NCBI GenBank assembly: GCA_014526335.1
Contig: JACTAT010000040.1
Location: 1,434,119 to 1,498,118 of the forward strand
Origin: Chrysaora quinquecirrha
Taxonomy: Eukaryota > Cnidaria > Scyphozoa > Semaeostomeae > Pelagiidae
Direction: 5' to 3'
Length of the DNA: 64,000 bases
The position numbers and the translations under genes were made by a program. Shown piece after piece: positions 43,007 to 55,141 of this stretch (position 1 is its first letter; every line of letters begins with the position of its first letter). Below the pieces are notes generated by a model. That model ran no database searches. It had not been told where the DNA came from and saw only the letters and a list, made by a program, of their open reading frames with translations.

Positions 43007-46000
43007 TACTCGGTTCAAATTTAGTTGTTTTTTTCAATTTGGGCTGTCAATCATTGTTTATCGGGATGTTTGATACAGTTGTTTGTATGTATGTTTTTGA
43101 ATTTAGAACGCATTTCTATCTAGCTTTATTGTAGCATATAGTGGGCCCAACATGAGGGTTAACGCGGTCATGTCCTATTCGTTCTAGCACGAGAGGTGCT
43201 TGCCTGCGTTCCATTCCAGTATATCCCACCTTTAGATGTTTAGTTCTGTAATCCAAAAGGTGAGAAAGGTGGGCGTACTGGAACGCTTGCCAGAAAAATG
43301 CAGAAGTTTACGGTAGATATTTTCTGTCTAAAGGTCTAAACCTCGCTTGTGGCACAAAACGAAAGCTAATACGACCAATCAATCGCGCCACTTTAGAATC
43401 GTTCCCTACCATTGTTCGGCACATTTTGTCTGTGTTTAAAATGCTAGGCCTAAAGTTTTCGATAATTTGTACAAGTTCAGCCTTATCACCAATACCTGGA
43501 AAAAAACCGCCAGAATAAAATTTGCTTTTGCTGTGCGAACGTCTATAATTCCGTAAAATATCTGGATCAGAGTTGTGTACAAGTACTTTGAAAGAAAATT
43601 TATGTACAAATAAAATCTAAATGACTCAGAAATCTGATCTTGAACATGCTGGAGACATGACAATGCTACAAACTTGAACTAGCTGAAGAAACGACAATGC
43701 TGCGTCTGTAGTCCTAATTTCCTACATTATAGTAGCTGCTTTTCTTTGCTTTTTGACCTAAGAATACTGATTGTAAAGAAATGAGTTCATTGTATTTGTA
43801 AACAAGTAGGAAGGCTTAATATGTGCGACAAGTCCAGTTCGTCACTCGTTTGCATATATTTTTTCTATAAGAAAGTATCTGAGGGTTAGTTTATACCATG
43901 TACCACTGCCGTGCTGAACTAAGACTAAATAGAATGACATCATTCTAATTCGAGTATGAAAAAGTGAGACGTGACAAGTCTAGATTCTTATCTGTCGCAC
44001 TTTCGCAATCCGCTCGGCAACTCGCAAATCTGCTGATTACTTGAGTTCGACTATGGTGGGGTTTCGTTTGTTCGTTGCACTATACGCCGATCTTAACCAA
44101 GTCTGGCGAAATTTGTGCAAATGTTCTTTTTGGCAACACGGAAATATCTTTAAATGGACACATTCTGAGTGATGTTTTGCTATCTTGCAAGAAGAAATAA
44201 GCCAGTAATGGACAATACCTTCAAGATTCTTTGCGACAGACAAGATGATGGCTGCCTGCTGCGGCAACAGCATGGGCAAAAGTACGGCACGCGTAGGGTG
44301 CGTTCTTTTGGGGCGAAGCAAAAGTTTGATTCGACATTTGACCGTTCTTTCCATTGCAATAGCGAAGCTATTTCGCTTTTCTCGTCGGAAACAAGTGAAT
44401 TTCTGTGTTCTTTTTGGATCTGAATCGGTTTTTCGTTGTTGTTTCTTGATGCGTCTTTGGCTAAGGTGACATTTTGCGACGTCATCGAGCAAGATTTTCG
44501 CGCCAAAAAAACGAGAGAGGTGTAACATTCGGGTCAAGATTTGTCGGTTGTGGGATTAAGGAGGGAACAACTGCATGCATTCGTTTGGTGAGATAGATGC
44601 AGTTGCGCCCGGAAAGTCAGAAAGACAGAAGCTACGTCTTGGAAACCTGGAATTTACCTACGTCTTGGAATTTATGAGTTCTACCTATCCGTACCAAAAG
44701 TAGATAAGAACCATTTTAGATCCGATCCACTTCGTCTCGTGTAAATAAGTCAGATTTTCCGAGTCAAAAGCATGGCCGAGGCGCGAAATAAACTAGCCCG
44801 ATGAAATTTGCCCAATCTGGAAAAATCATGCAAAAAACATATCGATACATAAATATTATTTATCAATTAGCTATTATTAAATATTTATATTAAACATGTA
44901 ATTTTATTTTTATAAGTTTAGTAATTATTATTTTAATTTTTGTTTTATTTACATACGCTTGTAGTTTTATTCACTTATTCATTACATTGTTGTTAATATT
45001 AATTTAAGTTAGTGTGATAATTATTTCAGATTTTAAGATAAAATAGTCGAGTTTTAGAATTGTTATTAAATATTTTCAAATCTTCTTTAATGTATTAGGA
45101 TTAGTTGATTAAGTATCCAGATTGTTCATTCGTTCTTGGCGTATCTTTAATCTGAGATCGATCTTTTAGGCTGACGGCAACGGAGCAACGCGCCAAGAGC
45201 GATGTCATTATTGACGTCGTCATGCAGTGCATTATGAGCGCAGCGAAGATGTGCTAAGGGTCACTTTATAAGGCTGTTTTGAGATCATGTCGAATTTGAT
45301 TCAAGCAAGATTTGAATTAAGTTCGACCTGAATTCGCCCATCTAAAATGGCAATTTTATTAAGTGCTGCACTTTGAATTGTGTGCAGCAGGATTTGTCAA
45401 ACTTAATTCACAAGTTCGACATAGGCCTAAATGCAGCGTTGCTTTATATGGTCGCATTTGGTCGAATTCAATCAAAATCGATTTACTGCAGCAATTTTTA
45501 CTTTTAAATTCGCGTCTTTTGAGCCTCTTTTTCAGTAAGAAAACCGAAAAATTTATTTCACTTTGAATTAAGTTCAGCGCAACACTAACTACAAACTACA
45601 TATTAAATCAACGTCGCTCTTACGTCACTTTTATGCCGGATAAAGATAATTAAATTCGACACGATCTAAATGCGGCCTTATAAAGTCCACCTAACAGCGC
45701 TTCAAATCGTATGACTGATTCAGACAGCGAGTTTCATTGACACTGCATTAAAATCATTACGAATCAAGAGCTACTTTATTTAGGCCTAGTTCGTGCAGCG
45801 CATTTCGAGCGCAGCGCATTAGTAAAATTACATCACGTAGAATGCGCCGAGAGCGGTTCAAATTGTATGACTAATTCAAACTGCGAATTTCATTCAAAGC
45901 GCGTAAAAATCATTCGCTCGGATCAACGCATCAAGAGGTAAAGATAAATGAAATATACAATATAAATAAGATTAAGATTAAGATAAAGAAAGTACACAAA

Positions 46001-46155
46001 AGTTTCATAGTTAGTTACTACCAAAAAATCTAAGATATATAGGTATATACAAAAATCTGTCAAGCTACAGTTCAATAACGCTAAAGATTCCTTGAAAAGC
46101 AAAATCCCTAGCTTTGCGGTAAAATACAGCCGATTTCTATTGAATATTGAGCTTT
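43007..46155. other. Intergenic between convergent S6K and smoothelin-like gene B
   Basis: AATAAA at 43609-43614 may end the S6K transcript. An imperfect hairpin (GCGTTCCA...CCCACCTTT and AAAGGTGGG...TGGAACGC) lies at about 43208-43288. The overlapping frames on both strands at 44037-44540 have no family features and I do not call them. The PIF/Harbinger-type MITE is at 45258. Confidence 0.5.
45258..45691. mobile_element. PIF/Harbinger-type MITE, 434 bp
   Basis: The left end GGGTCACTTTATAAGGC and right end GCCTTATAAAGTCCACC are inverted, extending through GATC.TGTCGAATTT on both sides for about 45 bp. TAA flanks it at 45255-45257 and 45692-45694. Several GAATTAAGTTCGAC-like blocks are repeated inside. 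Confidence 0.75.
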
Positions 46156-49100
46156 TTACTGAGTTGATTCTTTCTCCTTCTCTTTTTCTTTTTCCTTTTC
46201 TTTCTCAGCTTTATCTTGTACAAGTACTTTGTAAATTGTATGAACATAGGTGATGATAGATCTAGGCTCAGGGTTTTTGGATCGCATAAGATCATCAGTA
46301 TCCAGCAAAGATGGAATGCCTTTTTCTCTAAATGGAAATAGAACAAAATTCAGTTATGGCTCTGCTTGCTTGTAGGTGACTATGCTATGATACTATAACT
46401 GTATTGAAAATTCATTTAGAGATTTAGGCCCCCGTTTAGATCAAGTCGTCATAGAATAAATACGACGTAAACTAAACCGTTTCAGCTTACCCTTTACCTA
46501 TACCAGTAGCTATTTAATGGGCAGAATGCAAATTGTACTACATGACAGGGACAGTAGTTGCACACAATAGTTATGGAACACAATTCTTATGGCACAGGAT
46601 AGGGACAATTGCTGATATTAGCTACTATGCTCGTCTAAAGATAGTTTTGTTGTCTTCTTACAGCCAGGCTTACTTTTGCCAACCAGCTGAACTCATGTCA
46701 ACATGTCCACAACTAGTCTGAGCTTATCGGATGCTGCTGATCGCGGTCGCAAGAGCGCTCATGTCGACGTCCACTAATCGCAGACATATAACATGCAAGG
46801 AACGGGTTGCCAACTAGTTGCTAAAGCGCTTCTGTCGACAGATAAGTTGCGATAAATTAGTTCCAAAAATCGCCGATTAGCAGTTGGCAACTATAGCTCT
46901 AACTGTGCGCAATGTCGACATAAGCCTGGCGTAAGAGATGTCTTTGGCAATCTCCTTCTCTTCACCAACGAACAACGACATGTTGCCCGTGCAGTCTGCT
47001 GGCAATTTATTCTAGTGCGATAAGGGTACTATACTGGTACGACTGCGTGACCTTTAATTCGAGTATGGTCCTATCGAAGTGTACTGGAATTCAGCGTAAC
47101 AAAATCCGGGGATATATAGCTTGGGAGATTGACTTACTCAGCAAATTTGAAGGCAAGATCTAAGTTGACTTTTCGATTCGATTCATCCATTTTATCCAAA
47201 GGAAATTCACCAGGAAAGAATGAGTTCAACAAAGCACAAAACGCAAGTCCATCAGCCCAGCTCGAACTGAAATCTGTAACTTCAACTCCCTGAAAAATAG
47301 AATCAGAGATATTCAGGTAAATGTACAGTAAGATTAAAATTAAACTGTTTCATTCAAAAAATCAAACTTCGAACAAATTTCTTTCCGATGATTTAATCGT
47401 TCGAAAGCTTTTCCTTTAGTATTTCTTTCTGCATCGCTTTAAAGTTGTTTGGCAATGTTTTTTAATCGATATGTTTCACTTCAAAGGTGTGATGTCCCTC
47501 TTCAAATGATAGCTATTCGACGAAATCGTTGCCATGAAGAAAGGAGAAAGCTTTCCGTGTAAGAATAAGGGCTCTCGTTCGGAACGGTTGTCTTTAAAAC
47601 GCAGTTTTTTCATTAAAACATAAGAAACAGGCTACTGCCATGGTTGAAATAAGATCCTTTCGATGCCTTAAGATCCTTTTGAAATAAGCATTGCCCCAAA
47701 AGTCCGTAAATCAAATATGCGCTGTGCTGCAGCTAAGGTTTTTAGGGAAACTTGTAGGTCAAGAAAAGGTCTTTTGAAGTGTTCCACTTACCGGATACAT
47801 TTCTGTTCTTCGTTGAGCCCATTTGAGAAGCTTTTCGATATTAGAGTCAGCATTGCGTTTGAACGAGGATTTATTTGGTCCACTAGAAACAAGAAGGAAT
47901 GTAAGTGAATTAGTTAAGAAGGTTTTTAAGGATAAATTATGATATGTCGTTTTTGGCTGGTGGTTCCCATAAGGATGGCGCTACCAGAGGGGGCACAAGG
48001 GGGCAGGAGCCCTCTCAAACTTTCAACTAGCCCCCCCACCCAGTCGGCACTTACGTTTTTAGATATTTTGCAAAACTTTCGGCACTTTCAGACAACCAAC
48101 ATGACATTTTGGCACTTTGCATAGAGCTTTGTAGTATTTTTAGTAGCTCTGCACTTGAAAATTGCTATTTGGTTGACACTACACAGAGAATGCGGCACGG
48201 GGCTGCTGTATTGGAATTTTACAGGGGGTGTATTCACAAAAAACGCCACCTTGTCGTCACTCAAGAACTTTTTGACTCCCCAAACATTTGTCTGGCGCCA
48301 TCACTGGGTTCTAAGCGACAGTGAACCAACTATCCCGGATGAAATTGACAAAATTGAGGCAAACTACGTTCAGTAGACTTATTACACGAGTCGTAGTTTA
48401 AGCAGCTTCTTAGGGCAATCTGCTGGATAAGTCGTAGACTCACTACGTAGATCCCACTACTTCGCTTGATGTTGTTGTTGTTCACAATCGCTCAGTGTTG
48501 AGTGACTAATAAAAGGTAGAGGAACGTAAACTAGAGACTCGTGTAGTGAGTAGTTCATACTTTCAAATTTTCAGAGATTGCGAGCAAGGCTCAGGTGGCA
48601 CTTTAAAAGTCGCACGAGCAGAATGAACAAATTACTCGTGTAGTCAAGACTTTAGCATGTTGTTTGCAGCTATTCTATGCTAAAATAGAGTTGGTATAAG
48701 TAGTAGCATAGTGGTAGTAGGATCTAGCTCTTTTGGTCACTCTCTCGTTGGATTGACCTCATCATTTTTTGCTTCTCAATACAGTACTGATAAAAGTCCT
48801 GTGGGCTGTGCTGAGGGTTTTGTATCACAGATCGTAATTACACTGTAATTATAGTAATGGATTTCTAGTACCTTTTTCATAAGAATTTATCAGTGACAAA
48901 ACTTTGTGGCTTGTTATGTTTTTGTACTTTAGTTCATATCAGACATATACATATATTATCAGAGATATGTTTCACTGTGTGAATGTCTTTGATAACGAAG
49001 CCTTAACTGTTTTTCGTTAATTCTTACGTATCACTTGCTCCGACGCCTTGACAATTAGTTTTTTTCCATTGCACTGCTGTATACGAGGTCAACGTCATTC

Positions 49101-51902
49101 AAAGACGAAAGTGTCTTTGCCAAGATAGCGAAATATCTTTACGATAGAAACCGATGCAGGAAGACCTCTTGACGACGGAAGGGTCACTTATGCTCAGTGG
49201 CAACTTTCCTAACCTCTTAAGTTCGAATCATTGTTATTTGGATTCTAAAAATTTGTTTAATCCATTCCAAGCCCTGCTTCTTGCGAATTACTTTTGGTTT
49301 GGTGTCTTAAGGTTAATATTACCCTTGCAACATTCTAAGATTTCACACTTTTTTGAAAACTCTGGGATAGCCCAAAGCCCTGGCCTTTAAAGTTGCATAT
49401 TAATGCCAATAATTTCAAGCCTCAAAGCTACTTTGTTGTCTTGTTGCCTTCCTCCCTCGGTTCCCTGTTCCCTGTTGACCGGTTCACTCTTGTATAAAGT
49501 TGACTGTATTGGACAAGGCAGTTCATGGAGGAAAATGTTTATCATATGAATCGGTGTATCTTGATCGAGTTTTGGACTTTATAAAGTTCCTTTGACGTAT
49601 CATGCTGACCTTCTGACGTCATATCATTAAAGCCTATCAAAATATCATGAATCAAAACTATCGATAAGCTAAGGATTTGATCGGATTTTATCTATGTGCA
49701 ATCACCTTTTAACCATAAAGTGAGTCATTAACTGTTACACTCTTTTTTTTATAAGAATAATGTTTATAAGAATATTCAGGCTCAGAATCATCCAATTTTT
49801 AAGAATATTGTTAGAATATGCTCAGCCTCAGCTCGCATATTTGTGTCTCGTTTTTCAGAAGTTGCCTGTTTTGCATTGTTAGAACGAAACTTTTTGATTG
49901 TCAACAACATTCTTTTTGTTATAATAGTTAAATATTTCTTTCGCTCCACCATATCAGATGATTTTTCTTTTAACTACATTCCCCTAAAACCGCATATCAG
50001 ATTTGAGAAATAAGAATACTTTAAGAATATATTCAGGCTCAAAATGAACATTTTTTAAGAATATTGAGGCTGGACAAAATTTATAGTATTCTTATAAAAA
50101 AAAGAGTGTATGAAAGTCATGCAGTTGTGATAAAAAAAACTGTTTTGGAAAATCATATACCTAAGAGTTCGCCAAGTCGTATTGAAATCTTGAAACCAGT
50201 TTCAATGAAGGGATAAGCCCAGGCCTCCATGTGAAAGTCGATATTCGAACCTGGTATCGGCCTTGATAATTTGCAATTCTATATTGATTGGCTGACCAAA
50301 AAATACAATACGTATAGTGACCTCACAGTTTTATCAAAATTTTACACCAAGAAAGGCCGAAAACTCATGAAAAACGTGTAGAACATCTGCTTTCGGAATC
50401 TACATCTTGTTTGTTGCCTAGGCCAAAATTGCCAGTATTTCGGCAGATTTTTGTGGCCGTTACGAGGGCCCAAGTCGATTTGGCAATGTTGTTCGAGGAA
50501 TTTCGATTGTAGCCTGGGGTGAGGTTTTGGAGAAACAAATCGCTCTTCGGCATCGGTGTGGATAAACCAGCGTTTGCCATTCGAATATACGCCATGACCA
50601 CGACGAAAACGGGAAAAAGTTTTAGGTACAAGAATGCGGAGATTTGCTTGTACTGAACAACGTCAAGGGTTTTGCTTACGGAGCGTCCTACCGTTTCTGA
50701 AAGTTGAACTCAAGTCAACTTTTTTTTGGTAGACGGAAACTTTACCGCTTACCGTTTTCCATCATTGTAATTGCTACATTGTAATTGCTAAATGAAGTAT
50801 AACAGATTAAGCTACCTACTTTCTTTTCGGCGCATTCGATTCGAGTTGTTCCTTGAACGCCGCACGACCTTGAATTCTTTTCTTCTGTTCCGCCGCCTTC
50901 TGCTGTTTACGTTCGAGCATTCTTTGTTCTATGCTTTGCGATGTCCCTGAAGGAGAGCATTTAGAGACTTATTACCTTCCTCCCACTCTTTTGGAAACAG
51001 CTTCTAACAACTACAACAACATACAGCTGTTTCCTCAGAGTGGAAAGTTGGAGCGGGGTGGTGTAGTGTTGAGGAGCGTAGACTACGACGAATGTAGTAA
51101 GTCTAGGGGCTGGTCACGTTTGGGGCTCAAACACTTTTTAAGGACAACCATCCGTGCTCGCTAAGCATTTCTATCTATCTTTCAATAGTTACACGATCAA
51201 TGAACAAACTGGAAACACAATCAGTGAAAAAAAGCGAACTTTTCGAAACGGTTGCAAGCTTAGCTAAGCTTAGCTGATTCCCGTTGGAAAGGTTAATGTA
51301 TTTTGTTGCGCTTTGCAAATATAGCGCGATGGAATCAGGGCCTTAGCCCTTACCCGGCCTAAATCCGTCGTAAACAAATCGGATACAAAACGTACCCAAT
51401 TTTATTATAAATTTCCGCCAATACACTTCAAAACCGACAATTTCACAAATTGCATTCAGAACGTACATGCTAATTTTATACGAACACTTTTGGCTTTGGT
51501 ATTTGGTAAGCTTTGATTTTTTGCTACGACCTTCAAACAAAATTTTCAATCAACTCACGTTGTCTTCGTTTAGCTGCTTCACTTTTCAAATCCACAGCAG
51601 CTTCGGCTCCTTTCGTATCTTTTTTCGCCTCTGTCTTTTTCTCGCCGTCTTTTTTGTCGTCAGTTTTCGCCACCACGTTGTTGTCGTTTACATCCTTCAA
51701 CGTTCTCAAACTTTTTCGTCCGATCCCAGGGGTAACATGCTCCCTGCTGTCTTTTTGTTCTGATAAAGTTAAACCATCTTTTTCGAATTTCACGGATTTT
51801 TCTTCTTTTTTTATTCCACCTTTCTCTGTTCGTTTTTCGGTGACAAATTTTTCCTCGGTTTTCGTCACTCCGTCTGTCGTTCTTGTCTGCCTCGACGAGT
51901 AG
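46156..51902 (-). CDS. Smoothelin-like calponin-homology protein B, 5' end not found
   Basis: Minus-strand exons: 51559-51902, 50820-50946, 47792-47882, 47138-47289 and 46156-46327 (stop TAA at 46156-46158). All are GT-AG with agreeing phases. The first is acidic/basic and low in complexity (TKTEEKFVTEKRTEKGGIKK). The second is a basic coil (ERKQQKAAEQKKRIQGRAAF). The last three form a type-2 CH domain: KLLKWAQRRTEMYP, SSSWADGLAFCALLNSFFPG, LLDTDDLMRSK and RSIITYVHTIYKVL, ending in a KEKEKEKE tail. Exon order, phases (1, 2, 0, 2) and the 152-base third-last boundary exon match gene A, so the two are duplicates now about 42 kb apart on opposite strands. No frame break is seen. At least one exon upstream of 51902 must exist, since that exon starts at an acceptor in mid-codon; I could not find it. 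Confidence 0.85.
46735..46945. repeat. Dispersed repeat, ACTAGTTG/CGCGAT type
   Basis: It contains AAGAGCGCTCATGTCGACGT, GTTGCCAACTAGTTGCTAAA and TTCCAAAAATCGCCGATTAG. The inverse of these blocks lies at 60925-61095, and a weaker relative at 6880-7040. Confidence 0.5.
48375..48555. repeat. Element with AGACTTATTACACGAGTC ends
   Basis: AGACTTATTACACGAGTCGT at the left and GAGACTCGTGTAGTGAGTAG at the right are partly inverted and recall the 6407 and 27923 MITEs. It lies in an intron of gene B. Boundaries are approximate. Confidence 0.4.
49738..50108. mobile_element. TA-flanked MITE, word AAGAATATT
   Basis: TA flanks at 49736-49737 and 50109-50110. Ends CACTCTTTTTTTTATAAG and perfect inverse. 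AAGAATATT or a variant occurs about seven times; CAGGCTCAGAATCATCC and GAGGCTGGACAAAA lie next to the ends. Intron of gene B. Confidence 0.85.
50365..50598 (-). CDS. Small ORF with signal-peptide-like start, uncertain
   Basis: The open frame spans 50365-50631. The first ATG inside it is preceded by hydrophobic codons (YLKLFPVFVVV), so a true start would be upstream or the frame is an exon following the AG near 50655. The translation runs from a hydrophobic stretch ending ANAG into a polar tail (NLTPGYNRNSSNN, TATKICRNTGNFGLGNK) with only two Cys. It lies inside an intron of gene B on the same strand and is less AT-rich than its surroundings. I recognise no family. It could be an alternative exon or a chance frame. 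Confidence 0.25.
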   Translation of the reverse strand, partial: VMAYIRMANAGLSTPMPKSDLFLQNLTPGYNRNSSNNIAKSTWALVTATKICRNTGNFGLGNKQDVDSESRCSTRFS

Positions 51903-52608
51903 CTGCAAGTACAGTTGATTTTGTAGCAAATTTAAAGAAAACATTCAAAACAACTATATACTTAAAAAAACTAGGATTATACATTACGTTCTCGATATAA
52001 AGAATATTCGCTATCGACCAAGCGTCCAAGACAAGCGTCCACTTTTAAATTTTTTCGGTAGGATTTTTTTTTACATATGCCTTATTCACCAGCATCTTTA
52101 TTTTATGCAATATACCTTAACTTGTTCATTTTATACCATTTTAATTAGCATGTTCTTGTCTTGCAGTATTTCAAGCATCTTCATTTCATAACATATTAAA
52201 CAACTTGTTCTTTTCATACGGCATTCAAAAGCATTTCAATTTAATACCTTATACTTCATTCCTTATTCATCAATTTGTTCATTTTACTGCATTCTTCAGA
52301 ACGTATATTTCAATGACGCATACAGTATGATTGAAACCATTAAACATGACGAATGCAAATGCAACATGTCAACTTGCTCATTTCATACTGTATTAAAACC
52401 TTGTTCATTTCATGCCGCATTCGTCAGCATGTGCATTTCATATTGTAATCATTAGCATTTCATGTTGCCTTGTTCATTTCATATTCAAAAGCTGGCTAAT
52501 TTCATGTCGTATACGAAAGCATGCTCATCTATTCTATTCATACAACATATCCTAGCGTATAGGTCGTCCATTTTCGTATTGCCTGAAAAAACTGGCATTT
52601 TAAACTGA
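51903..52608. repeat. Degenerate tandem repeat, TTCATTTCATAC type
   Basis: From about 52070 to 52570 phrases such as TTCATTTCATAC, CATTCATCAGCATG and AACTTGTTCATTTTA recur at about 30-45 base spacing with many changes. The sequence is strongly T/C/A-biased on the + strand and non-coding. It abuts the truncated BEL/Pao element. 51903-52070 shows nothing. Confidence 0.6.
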
Positions 52609-54501
52609 GATGCGTCTTATGTGAAGGACACTTTAGGCCTTTCTACGCAAGAGAATGATCATCAATCGAAAATTTTAGGGCTGAATTGGCATATAACTGA
52701 AGATTCATTTTTCTTCAATTTCGAGAAACTTATTGAATATGCCAACAGTTTGCCCCCAACAAAACGCTCCGTTTTGAAACTTACGGCTAAAATATATGAT
52801 CCGATGGGATTCCTATCGCCAGTTACGATAGCATTGAAACAAATGTTTCAGAGTCTGTGCGTAAATAACGTGAATTGGGATGACAAATTGGAAGGCGACT
52901 TTCGACGAAAGTTTGATTCGATTGTTTTTGGTTTGGCCAGACTACATAATTTGAAAATTCCGCGATGTTTATTTGATAAGCAAAAGAATGTGAAACAATA
53001 CGAATTACACGGATTTTCGGACGCAAGCAGTTACGCTTACGCAGCGGTTGTATATCTGCTTACAAGATACGATGATGGCTCTATTTCGGTGAATTTAATT
53101 GCTTCAAAGTCAAGAATCGCGCCTATTAACAAGCAAACAATACCTCGGTTAGAATTGCTAGGAGCCGTGATTTTATCGCGATTAATGAAAGGTATTTTGG
53201 CTTCACTGGAAACTGTCTTGAAACAAAATCTTGATTGCTTTTATTGGGTTGATTCAAACGTAGCACTTTGCTGGATTCGAAACGAGAAATTATGGAAGAC
53301 GTACGTACAGAACAGAATCAACGAAATTCACAAGAATTCGAAAGCCAATAAATGGGGTTTTTGTCCTGGAACCCTAAATCCTGCGGACTTGCCGTCGCGC
53401 GGAATAAAACCGAATGATCTTGTCTCTAACGAATTGTGGTGGCATGGACCCGAGTTTCTTAGAAAGGCTGAAAAAGACTGGCCTAAACCCCCAATTGACA
53501 GGAACGCAGAATTAAAAGCAGATGAGGAAATAGTGAAACAGAAAGAACCCCTCGTTACACATGTTTTAGTGAATACTGAAACAGAGAATTCAACAGGACT
53601 GTTGAATGTTATTCAGATTAATCGATTCAGTTCGAAGTCAAAACTGATTCGAACTGTAGCATGGATTTTACGATTTATAGCGAAACTGAAATCTGCAGTC
53701 AAAAAAGAACCTATTTTGGAATGTTATCGAAGTGAAAACTTGTCGTTCACAGAAATTGAAAACTCAGAAATAGAAACATTGAAGTCGATTCAAAAGGAAT
53801 CGTTTCCTGAAGAACTCTTGTATTTAAAAACCGAAAGTGCCAAATCAAAGGTGCCTAGACTAGTGAAGGAATTTGGAATTTTCATCGATGATAAAGGATT
53901 ATTGAGATGCAGAACAAGATTGAAAAATGCGAATGTTCCATGCGAGAGCAAAACGCCCATTTTGCTTCGTGGAAATAATAATTATTCGGATCTCGTTATC
54001 AAGGAAGTACACAGTAATGTAGCGCACAGTGGAGTGAGACATACTCTATCGGTAATACGAGAAAGATATTGGATATTGAAGGGACGAGAAGCAACAAAAC
54101 GTATTGTTCGAAAATGTTTCATCTGCAAGAAATTTGGAGGAATTCCGTATTCGACGTTACAAGCGCACGATTTGCCATCGTTTCGTGTTGATGATGCACC
54201 TCCATTTAGCAATATTGGAATTGACTTTGCCGGACCGCTGTTTGTATCGAAAAATGATATAGAATCGAAAGTGTATATATGTTTGTTTACTTGCGCATCT
54301 ACGAGAGCCTTGCACCTCGAACTAGTTGAAAGTCTTGATACTACAAATTTTTTACGCTGTTTTCGACGCTTCGCTGCAAGAAGAGGATTGCCTCGATTAA
54401 TTGTTTCTGACAACGCTAAAACGTTCAAAGCGGGTAGTAAGGAAATAAAGAATATCGTAAGATCGAATGTCGTTAAAGAATACTTCGTTAAAAAGGCATA
54501 G
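52609..54501 (+). pseudogene. BEL/Pao pol fragment: RT end, RNase H, integrase N-terminal half and core
   Basis: The open frame starts after a stop at 52606-52608, with no credible start codon. Early residues (KILGLNW, LTAKIYDPMGFLSPV) are the conserved RT-to-RNase H connection of BEL/Pao. The RNase H part has HGFSDASSYAYAAVVYL, RLELLGA, WVDSNVALCWI and NPADLPSRG. The integrase follows, with an HHCC zinc site (HSNVAHSGVRH...CFICKK) and core Asp residues in GIDFAGPLFV and VSDNAKTF. The frame ends at TAG (54499-54501), shortly before the region bearing the third catalytic acidic residue, which continues in another frame. It is a broken element and should be inactive. Confidence 0.85.
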
Positions 54502-55141
54502 AATGGCGATACATACCGAGTTGTCTCCGTGGTTTGGAGCATTTTGGGAACGATTAGTGGGATCTGTTAAACGTTGTTTACGTCGAGTGATCGGACAAGC
54601 GAAACTCACTTACGATGAATTACAAACAATAATTGTCGAGGTTGAAGGAATTGTCAATTCTAGACCGCTTACTTATGTATATAATGATTCAGAAGGAGTT
54701 TCCTTCGCACTTACGCCGTCGCATTTGATTTACGGACGAAGAGTTACGAATATGCCATCAGATACTGTATTTGAAATTGTCTCAACAAATGAAGCTCTTA
54801 CGAAACGTGCTAAACATCATCAAAAGTTATTAGAGCAGTTTACGAATATCTGGAGACAGGAGTACTTGTTAAATTTACGTGAACGTGTCGTCAACAAAAT
54901 TGCAACTAAGAGACCAGAGATCAAAAAGGGAGATATTGTTCTTCTAAAAAATGACAAAACTAAACGAACATTCTGGAAACTCGCTCGAGTACAACAGTTG
55001 TTACCCGGGGGAGACGGTGAAGTTAGAATCGCTCTGGTAAAGATGTTAACTAAAGACAAGAAATCTGTTATTGTAAGAAGAAGTATTACGCATTTGATTC
55101 TATGTGTGAGCTACAATAGTGTGAAGTATAGAAATGTTTAA
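54500..55141 (+). pseudogene. BEL/Pao integrase C-terminal part, out of frame
   Basis: A second frame, open from 54467, overlaps the end of the first. It carries the rest of the integrase: SPWFGAFWERLVGSVKRCLR (with the catalytic-region Glu), NSRPLTYVYND, LTPSHLIYGRR, and a C-terminal domain with KKGDIVLLKND and FWKLARVQQLLPGGDG. It stops at 55139-55141. The junction between the two frames lies around 54490-54520. The shift there is not the single-A pattern seen in the host genes; more than one change seems needed. Confidence 0.8.

Larger units (their letters stand above)
52609..55141 (+). mobile_element. 5'-truncated BEL/Pao LTR retrotransposon
   Basis: Only the 3' part of a BEL/Pao pol region is present: the end of the reverse transcriptase, RNase H and integrase. 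Gag, protease, the RT catalytic core and a 5' LTR are missing. I do not see a clear 3' LTR after 55141, because there is no second copy to compare with. The reading frame is interrupted near 54490-54520. Confidence 0.85.

Noticed and set aside
44037..44537. 166-codon minus-strand frame with a 108-codon overlapping neighbour and + strand frames
   Set aside because: Competing frames on both strands, no recognisable domain, no supporting splice signals; a GC-richer non-coding stretch or repeat is as likely.
53982..54542. 186-codon minus-strand frame
   Set aside because: Antisense of the BEL/Pao integrase.
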